Assembly (NCBI GenBank): GCA_003451645.1
Contig: DMER01000131.1
Span: 2,001-8,347, forward strand
Origin: Alphaproteobacteria bacterium
GTDB taxonomy: Bacteria > Pseudomonadota > Alphaproteobacteria > Micropepsales > Micropepsaceae
Length of the DNA stretch: 6,347 nucleotides
Reading direction: 5' to 3'
Positions 1 to 5,086 of the stretch are shown piece by piece (within the stretch, counting starts at the first letter, position 1; each line of letters begins with the position of its first letter). The notes beneath the pieces were generated by a model, which saw nothing but the letters and a program-made list of their open reading frames with translations, was not told the DNA's origin and ran no database searches. The translations under genes and the position numbers were made by a program.

Positions 1-2816
1 AGACCGAGGGCCAGGGCGAGCGCGACGAAGAAGCCCTCGCCGCCCGATAGCGTCGATGTCGACCGTGGCTTGCCGGTATGGATGTCGAAGATTTGGATGC
101 CCAGGCCACGACGTCCCCGGCCACCGCCCTCGGCATCGCGCTCCATCCGGTAGCGATGGTTCGACATGGGGCTGAGCCTCAGGTTTCCGGCGGCGAGAAC
201 CCTGTCGAACATGGCGCCGATGGCGAAGGTTTCGAGGTCGAGCTTTTGTGCGTTGTCGCCCTTGAGGAGCATCGCCAGATTCCGAAGGGGACCCGTGGCC
301 GCCTCCTTCTCGGCCAGCGCCTTGAGTTCGCCGTCGATCTGATTGTGCAGCGACGTCAGGCTAATCACCCGCTGGTCTGCCGCCGCCCTCTCGGTCATCG
401 CTTGGGCGTGTGCAGATTTCGCTTGGTGATGTGCCCCTTCGAGGCCCGCGATGTCCGGTTCCAGCAGACCGGCGATCGCATCCGTCGTATTGGTCACCGC
501 GTCAGCGGCGACGGCCAGTTGTTTTCCGAAGTCCTCGACCCGTTTGCGGTCGGCTTCGATCTGGAGGATCGCGGGCTTGAGGTCCTGGAACTCCGCCGTC
601 GTCAGACCCTCGGATTTGAGTTGGGTGTCGAGTTCCGATTGCGCCGTGTCGCGGCGATCCTGGCTGCCCTTCAAGATTTCGCGGGCCGCCTCGACGTCCT
701 TCGTAGCGCTCAAGGATTTTTCCCGGGCTTCACGTTCTGCCTTCTCGGCGTCCGTTTTTGCCTGCTCGCGCTCGGTCAGCAACGACTTCGACCGGTCCAA
801 CTCCTTCTTGATCGCGGCGGCAGTTCGAAGTTCGGCCGGCACGGACGCGAGCGTCGCCTCTAGGGTCGTCGTCGCAGTCGCCGCCGCTATTTTGAGGCGG
901 CCATGTTCGTCCCTCAAGCGGTCCCGGTCTATCTCCAGCGCGCCGATTTCCGACACCAGTGCAGCAAGCGCGGCCTCCAGGCCCGGAAGATCGACGTCCG
1001 GCCCGAGTCCCTGCACCTCGGCCTTCGTCGCATTTACTCTCAAAGACAGGTCGGCGGATTTGCCGGCTGGAGGTTCGAGGCTCCCGAATTGACGTTCGGC
1101 CTCTTCGAAGACCCCGCGGGCGGCGGCGAGAGCGGTCTCTGCGGCGCGAGAGGCCGCATCCATCTTTTCCCAAGTCGCCTTCGCAGAACGAAAGGCCTGG
1201 TCGAGACCGGCATGGCGCGGCAACCCGCTCGCCGGCGCCGGGTGATCCGCCGAGCCACACACGGGACACGGGTCGCCGGTCTTGAGGGTCGCCGCCAGAT
1301 GAAGCGCTTGCTCTGCCGCGAGCGCGCGTTCGCCTTCCTCGAATTGCTCGTTGGCGATGGCCGCCGCCTCCAACGCCGCGTCCCGCGTCCCGACAAGACT
1401 CGTGACCATAAGCTTCGCGTCATCGACCGCCTTGGCGGCCTTTTCCCGGGCGAGGGCTGCTTTGTGCTGAACGGTCAAGGTCTCCAGGGCCGCCCGAAGC
1501 AACAGCCGTTTTCCCTGACGGTCTTGCTCGGATTGCAGCGCGGCGGATTTCGAGTCCCGCAGGGCGATCTTGTCCTTCAGGATCGCCTCGGCATCTGCAA
1601 GCGCCTTGGCCGCTATCTTTTCTACGCCGACCGCGACCTTCGCGGCCTCGGCCATGGTGGCAGCCCCCTCAACGGTTGACCTATAGGTATCCAGCATCGT
1701 GATCGCCGTGCGGAGGCTCTCAACCTCACCGGTGCGGCCAAGCTCTTTGTCGAGCTTTTCCTTCGCCAACTTGGCCTTGTTATCCAACTCGGTGGCGAGA
1801 CGAATGGCGGACGCAACTCTTGTCTCGGCAGCGCGGATTTCCTCTTCGGCTTTTGTCACGGCGCCTTCAGAGGGAAGAAGGGACTTCGCGCGCTCGGCCC
1901 GGTCTGCCCTGTCGCGTAAGGCGTGGATGACCGGCTCCTTGGCAACCATCTCAGCATGCGCAACCCGCGCCTTCTGCGCCGCCACGAACTTGTCCGTCAG
2001 CGATTTTCCATCTGTCCATAACTGGTGCGCGGCGGTCAGCGCTTCCTGGGCAGAGACCACCTGGCTTGCGAGCCCATGAGCGCACGCCTCGGCATCGACG
2101 ATCCCCGCCGCGAGCGTGTCCAGCCCATCGACATTCTCCGCCTCGAATCGCCCCTTGCAGACCGAACGGCGCGTCTCAATATCGGTGACGACCCGGTCGG
2201 CCTCCTCCTTCAAGTTCACCGCCAAAGACCGGTAGATCGAGACGTCGAACAGGTCGCGCAAAATCTCGATCCGTTTGCCGGTATTCGCGGACAAGAAGGC
2301 CTCGAACTGCCCCTGGGGCAGGAGCACGATTTTCCGGAACTGGTCCGCGCCATAGCCGAGCAGCCCGGTGACGGCTTCGTTGACGTTGCCGACTTTCTTC
2401 TCGGCCAGAATCTTGCCCCGGTTTACGTCCGTTATCGCCTCAAGCGCGATCCCGGTTGCGTCGAAGAGATAGGCCTCATGCGCATCCTTGACCTCGCCCT
2501 GCCCTCGCAGTTTGGGCCGAACCTGATCGGGCCTGCGCACGATCACGTACCGCCGGGCCGCCAGATCGAAGACGAACTCGACCTCCGTCGGTGTCGCTGG
2601 ATCGGCATGGTCCGACCGCAAGGACGTGCGATCCTGCCCCGCCTTCGTCGCCTCGCCGAACAGAGCGAAGGTCATGGCGTTGAAGATGCTGGATTTCCCG
2701 GCACCCGTCGGGCCATAGATGCCGAACAGCCCAGACTTGACCGCATCCTGGAAGTCGACGACCTCCCGGCCCGCGAAAGGACCGAACGCCTGCATGGTCA
2801 AGCGAACGGGTCTCAT
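1..2816 (-). CDS. sbcC: SbcC, ATPase subunit of the SbcCD nuclease (partial, C-terminus beyond left edge)
   Basis: SMC/Rad50-family ATPase. With SbcD it forms a cytoplasmic complex that cleaves hairpins and processes blocked or double-strand DNA ends. The minus-strand frame stays open for 938 codons. The start ATG (2814-2816) overlaps the sbcD stop as ATGA, and the first residues (MRPVRLTMQAFGPFAG) are typical of the family N-terminus. Walker A is GPTGAGKSS (residues 35-43, K41). A Q-loop-like LLPQGQFEAFL lies near 165-175. A long Ala/Glu/Lys/Arg-rich coiled coil runs from about 190 to 855, interrupted by the zinc-hook CPVC (C517, C520; bases 1257-1268). The C-terminal head lobe begins near 859, and the ABC signature LSGGEG is at 923-928 (bases 33-50). 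Walker B, D-loop and H-loop must lie past the edge. The family is usually about 1,000-1,050 aa, so roughly 100 residues are missing. No frameshift is seen. Confidence 0.97.
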   Translation of the reverse strand, partial: MRPVRLTMQAFGPFAGREVVDFQDAVKSGLFGIYGPTGAGKSSIFNAMTFALFGEATKAGQDRTSLRSDHADPATPTEVEFVFDLAARRYVIVRRPDQVRPKLRGQGEVKDAHEAYLFDATGIALEAITDVNRGKILAEKKVGNVNEAVTGLLGYGADQFRKIVLLPQGQFEAFLSANTGKRIEILRDLFDVSIYRSLAVNLKEEADRVVTDIETRRSVCKGRFEAENVDGLDTLAAGIVDAEACAHGLASQVVSAQEALTAAHQLWTDGKSLTDKFVAAQKARVAHAEMVAKEPVIHALRDRADRAERAKSLLPSEGAVTKAEEEIRAAETRVASAIRLATELDNKAKLAKEKLDKELGRTGEVESLRTAITMLDTYRSTVEGAATMAEAAKVAVGVEKIAAKALADAEAILKDKIALRDSKSAALQSEQDRQGKRLLLRAALETLTVQHKAALAREKAAKAVDDAKLMVTSLVGTRDAALEAAAIANEQFEEGERALAAEQALHLAATLKTGDPCPVCGSADHPAPASGLPRHAGLDQAFRSAKATWEKMDAASRAAETALAAARGVFEEAERQFGSLEPPAGKSADLSLRVNATKAEVQGLGPDVDLPGLEAALAALVSEIGALEIDRDRLRDEHGRLKIAAATATTTLEATLASVPAELRTAAAIKKELDRSKSLLTEREQAKTDAEKAEREAREKSLSATKDVEAAREILKGSQDRRDTAQSELDTQLKSEGLTTAEFQDLKPAILQIEADRKRVEDFGKQLAVAADAVTNTTDAIAGLLEPDIAGLEGAHHQAKSAHAQAMTERAAADQRVISLTSLHNQIDGELKALAEKEAATGPLRNLAMLLKGDNAQKLDLETFAIGAMFDRVLAAGNLRLSPMSNHRYRMERDAEGGGRGRRGLGIQIFDIHTGKPRSTSTLSGGEGFFVALALALG

Positions 2817-3961
2817 GCCGCGATCTCCTTCTGCCGGATGTCGTCGAGAGCCGCCGCGACGACGGTGCGCTCGTCCTCCGACATCCCCTCGCCCGCGCCG
2901 CGTACGAAGGTCAGAAACTCGTCCACGACGTCGAGGGGTTCGGCCCGGCTGGCGACCGATCCTTCCAGCGACTTGATCTCGGGCGCCCGCAGGTCGCGCT
3001 GATAGGCGAGCTCGCAGGCGTTTGGATATATGACCCGGATGCGCTTCATGGCGTCGATGATCGGCTCCCGGTCGGCGAGGACGAGCCGCACGAAGTCGTC
3101 CGACGGCGGTTGCTTAATGACATCGGCGAAGAGGCCCTCGAAGACCCTGACGCCGCGCAGAGGGCGGAATGGGATCAGTTCCACCGTCGCCGTCCCTGCC
3201 CCGTCGATCTCGATCAGGGTCATGGATTTTTCCGCGCCCGCCTCATCGAAGCCGAACGCCATCGGCGAGCCAGAATAGCGAATGTGGGCCGCGCCCGCCG
3301 TCTGCGCCCGGTGAAGATGGCCGAGCGCCACGTAATTCGCGCCGGAGAAGACGTCCGGCGAGACCGTTTCGATCCCGCCGACCCGGGTGAGCGAGCGCTC
3401 GCCCTCGCTCGTCTGCGATCCGGCTACGAAAGCGTGCGCGACGACGACCCAGCGTGCGCCCTCTGGGACCTTTGATCGTGCCGCCGCGACCTGCGCCGCC
3501 ATGACGTCGTGGGGCGACTGGATCGCCGTATCAAGGAAGCACTCCCGGGCCGCATACTCATAGGCGAACGGCAAGGCGGAGACCGCCACGACGCCGTACC
3601 GGTCCCGGAGCAACAACGGCTCTTCGACCGCCCTGACCTCACCACGGATCAGCGCTCGCTTCCGGTCCGCCAGCAGCGACATCGACGCGATGCGATCGCC
3701 GGAATCGTGATTGCCCGCGATCAGGACGATGGCCGCCCCGGTCTCGGAGGCGACCCAGGACAGGAAGCCGTTGAAGAGCTTCACCGCCGAGGCGGGCGGA
3801 ACCGCCCGGTCGAAGACATCCCCCGCGATTGCCAGCACGTCGGCGCGCGTTTCACACACCGCCCGTGCAATCTGATCGAGGATGGCCGCATGGTCGTCGT
3901 CGAGGGATATGCCGCCGAACTGGCGGCCCAAATGCAGGTCGGCGGTGTGGAGTATGCGCAT
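2813..3961 (-). CDS. sbcD: SbcD, Mre11-type nuclease subunit of SbcCD
   Basis: Metal-dependent phosphoesterase subunit of SbcCD (bacterial Mre11). It gives exonuclease activity on double-strand ends and endonuclease activity at hairpins when paired with the SbcC ATPase. The 382-aa length is close to the roughly 400 aa usual for the family. All the phosphoesterase motifs are present: ADLHLG (D8, H10), AGDVFDR (D48), AGNHDS (N84, H85), VVAHAF (H176) and GHLH (H215, H217), so the active site looks intact. The C-terminal part (about 265-382) fits the SbcD C-terminal region that contacts SbcC. The start MRILHTADLHLG is the canonical family start. A weak Shine-Dalgarno-like GACGAG (3970-3975 on this strand) sits 8 nt before the ATG. 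It is the first gene of an operon with sbcC (ATGA overlap) and is transcribed divergently from the WYL regulator. Confidence 0.97.
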   Translation of the reverse strand: MRILHTADLHLGRQFGGISLDDDHAAILDQIARAVCETRADVLAIAGDVFDRAVPPASAVKLFNGFLSWVASETGAAIVLIAGNHDSGDRIASMSLLADRKRALIRGEVRAVEEPLLLRDRYGVVAVSALPFAYEYAARECFLDTAIQSPHDVMAAQVAAARSKVPEGARWVVVAHAFVAGSQTSEGERSLTRVGGIETVSPDVFSGANYVALGHLHRAQTAGAAHIRYSGSPMAFGFDEAGAEKSMTLIEIDGAGTATVELIPFRPLRGVRVFEGLFADVIKQPPSDDFVRLVLADREPIIDAMKRIRVIYPNACELAYQRDLRAPEIKSLEGSVASRAEPLDVVDEFLTFVRGAGEGMSEDERTVVAAALDDIRQKEIAA

Positions 3962-3972
3962 CTGAAATACTC

Positions 3973-4001
3973 GTCTATTTTTTAACCGTACAGTTTATAG
4001 A
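3973..4001 (+). promoter_or_regulatory. Weak candidate promoter for the WYL regulator
   Basis: TATAGA at 3996-4001 is a 4-of-6 match to a -10 box and would give a leader of about 30 nt. The -35 position (GTCTAT, 3973-3978) is poor. An alternative is TGTACA (4002-4007) with TACAGA (4026-4031), spacer 18, which would start transcription at about the ATG and give a leaderless message. Neither is strong; both overlap the dyads. Confidence 0.2.
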
Positions 4002-4006
4002 TGTAC
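3988..4006. promoter_or_regulatory. Dyad GTACA-N9-TGTAC, candidate operator over the sbcDC -10 box
   Basis: Perfect 5-bp arms (GTACA at 3988-3992, TGTAC at 4002-4006) flank a 9-bp AT-rich spacer that contains the minus-strand -10 TATAAA and a plus-strand TATAGA. The size and symmetry suit a dimeric winged-helix protein, and occupancy would block the -10 region. The neighbouring WYL regulator is the obvious candidate binder; that link is inferred. Confidence 0.45.
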
Positions 4007-4023
4007 AAGCGCCACCGAGTCAA
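3994..4023 (-). promoter_or_regulatory. Sigma-70-type promoter of sbcDC
   Basis: On the minus strand TTGACT (4018-4023) and TATAAA (3994-3999) are separated by 18 bp; each hexamer matches the consensus at 5 of 6 positions. Transcription would start near 3987, leaving an untranslated leader of about 25 nt before the sbcD ATG at 3961. This is the best promoter in the window and fits the gene order. Confidence 0.6.
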
Positions 4024-4033
4024 TCTACAGATT
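4022..4033. promoter_or_regulatory. Second short dyad AATCT-AC-AGATT before the WYL gene
   Basis: A 12-bp inverted repeat with perfect 5-bp arms. It overlaps the last two bases of the sbcDC -35 element and ends 5 bp before the regulator's ATG, where a ribosome binding site would normally be. Its TACAGATT half resembles TACAGTTT at 3989-3996 (7 of 8 bases, 37 bp apart), so it may be a secondary site for the same protein. Confidence 0.3.
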
Positions 4034-4038
4034 CCGTC

Positions 4039-4842
4039 ATGACCATCGACGACCTCAAACATGCCCAGCGCGAACGGCTAATTTTTCTGGACCAGTGCCT
4101 CACCTGGCGCGGCATGGCGAACCGGCGCGACCTGATCGACCGGTTCGGGATATCGATGGCGCAGGCCGCCCTCGACTTCCGGCTCTATCTCCGTCTCGCG
4201 CGGAAGACGCCGCCGGTCTACGACGCGGTCCGGAAGACATATCTGGCGGCGGACACGCATCGGCCCCTAGCACCATCAGGGCTTTTGGATGCCTTCGGGA
4301 TTCTTACAGAGGACGGCGAGCAACCTGGGTCGTCGCTGATCCCCCGGCCAGAGCGGCGGGCGGACCCCAAAATCGTCGCGCGCATCTATCAGGCGATCCA
4401 GGCGGGTGCGGTCCTCCACATCCGCTACACCTCGATGTCGTCGGCTAGCGACGAGGATCAGTGGATCGCGCCCGTCCGGTTCGTGTCGGACGGCGAGAGC
4501 GTGCATGTCCGCGCCTTCAGCCTGCGGCACAAGGAGTACCGCCACTACCTACCGATCCGGATCGATCAGGCCAGTTCGTTCCAGGAGAAGGACCTGGCCG
4601 ACCCTCTGCCCGACGACGCAGACTGGAACACCAAGGCCGTCATCTGGCTCCGTCCGAAGACGGGACTGTCGAGGCGCCAGGCGGATGCGGTGCGCCGGGA
4701 GTATGGCTTCGACGGCCCGCATCTGCGCGTCGAAGTCAGGAAGGCGCTGGAGTTTTTCTTCGACCGCCGCTGGGGCCTCGATCTGCCTGGCGCCCGGCTC
4801 GAACGGGCGAAGACGGAGTATGAAGATATCGAAGGGCCTTGA
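4039..4842 (+). CDS. WYL-domain transcriptional regulator, BrxR/CapW-like (winged helix-WYL-WCX)
   Basis: Probable ligand-responsive DNA-binding regulator, 267 aa. The N-terminal part (about 5-70) reads as a winged helix-turn-helix (ANRRDLIDRFGISMAQAALDF, a helix-turn-helix around 28-48, then a wing ending KTYLA). A WYL domain covers about 110-180: HIRYTS at 127-132, then VHVRAFS (155-161) in place of the literal W-Y-L, then YRHYLPIRI (167-175). The HVRAF plus YRxxLxxRI pattern is, from memory, typical of BrxR and CapW, which control BREX and CBASS loci. Residues about 195-267 would be the WCX dimerisation/ligand region. The frame is open further upstream, to 3829, but that part is antisense to sbcD. 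The ATG at 4039 gives a family-like N-terminus (MTIDDLKHAQRERL). No good Shine-Dalgarno precedes it. The shared promoter gap suggests that it controls itself and sbcDC. Target and ligand are unknown. Confidence 0.9.
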   Translation: MTIDDLKHAQRERLIFLDQCLTWRGMANRRDLIDRFGISMAQAALDFRLYLRLARKTPPVYDAVRKTYLAADTHRPLAPSGLLDAFGILTEDGEQPGSSLIPRPERRADPKIVARIYQAIQAGAVLHIRYTSMSSASDEDQWIAPVRFVSDGESVHVRAFSLRHKEYRHYLPIRIDQASSFQEKDLADPLPDDADWNTKAVIWLRPKTGLSRRQADAVRREYGFDGPHLRVEVRKALEFFFDRRWGLDLPGARLERAKTEYEDIEGP

Positions 4843-5017
4843 GAGGAACCGAGGGAACAAGCCAAAGCTTTCTCGATGCGATCGAACACCTCATCTTCGA
4901 GACCATTCTCTGGGCCTCTGAATTACGCGCGCCTATCCTTGGCCGTGCCCGCGCTAGTGTTTCTCAGCCTGCAGGGATAGGGTCGACTCGATCAGGATTC
5001 GAACATGAAATCAAACC

Positions 5018-5055
5018 GCTAGGCGAATTGGATTTTCCTGAGTTCGCCCTATAGC
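5018..5055. repeat. Imperfect inverted repeat (stem-loop) before the helicase gene
   Basis: GCTAGGCGAA (5018-5027) pairs with TTCGCC (5043-5048) and, after a 3-base bulge, TAGC (5052-5055), giving a 10-bp stem with a 15-base loop. There is no T-run after it on the plus strand, so it is not a typical terminator. It covers the weak candidate promoter and could be an operator or a leader hairpin. Confidence 0.35.
5028..5055 (+). promoter_or_regulatory. Weak candidate promoter upstream of the helicase gene
   Basis: TTGGAT (5028-5033) and TATAGC (5050-5055), spacer 16 bp, match the consensus at 3 and 4 of 6 positions. Transcription would begin about 25 nt before the ATG. The 244-bp gap after the WYL gene makes a separate promoter plausible, but read-through from the WYL gene is not excluded because no terminator is visible between them. 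Confidence 0.2.
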
Positions 5056-5077
5056 CGACGGACGCATTACCGCCCGC

Positions 5078-5082
5078 GAGGA
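5078..5082 (+). promoter_or_regulatory. Ribosome binding site of the helicase gene
   Basis: GAGGA lies 4 nt before the ATG at 5087. It supports this start over any upstream codon. It is the clearest Shine-Dalgarno-like site in the window, in contrast to the weak or absent one before the WYL gene. Confidence 0.55.
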
Positions 5083-5086
5083 CCGC

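Larger units (their letters stand above)
4843..5086. other. 244-bp spacer between the WYL gene and the helicase; no convincing gene
   Basis: The only open frame on the plus strand begins at a TTG (4839) and encodes 71 aa to 5054. It has no recognisable domain as a whole, poor codon quality in its second half and no good ribosome binding site. Its first part (FLDAIEHLIFETILWAS, 4869-4919) looks like a real amphipathic segment. Another frame immediately after (4930-4977) reads as a hydrophobic stretch, so a decayed membrane-protein fragment is possible. The right part holds the stem-loop and the start signals of the helicase gene. No clear terminator follows the WYL gene. Confidence 0.5.

Noticed and set aside
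78..863. Long plus-strand open frame of 261 codons, and similar ones at 451-1092 and 903-1679
   Set aside because: They lie antisense to sbcC, which has unambiguous motifs from Walker A to the ABC signature. Their translations are Arg/Gly/Leu-rich shadow products without domains.
2025..3002. Plus-strand open frame of 325 codons
   Set aside because: Antisense to the sbcC 5' part and the sbcD 3' part, both firmly identified. It has no recognisable domain and is typical of GC-rich complementary frames.
3829..4038. Upstream extension of the WYL regulator frame
   Set aside because: It is antisense to the sbcD N-terminus and crosses the whole AT-rich promoter gap. The protein from 4039 already has a complete family-like N-terminus.
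4832..4840. AAGG-G-CCTT inverted repeat at the end of the WYL gene as a terminator
   Set aside because: The arms are only 4 bp with a 1-base loop, it lies within codons, and no T-run follows.
4992..5008. A full tRNA gene on the minus strand
   Set aside because: Only a T-arm-like piece is present. No acceptor partner, D-arm or anticodon arm can be drawn.
4839..5054. 71-codon frame starting at TTG and overlapping the WYL stop
   Set aside because: No Shine-Dalgarno, no known domain, and a poor codon pattern in its second half. Kept only as a possible remnant.
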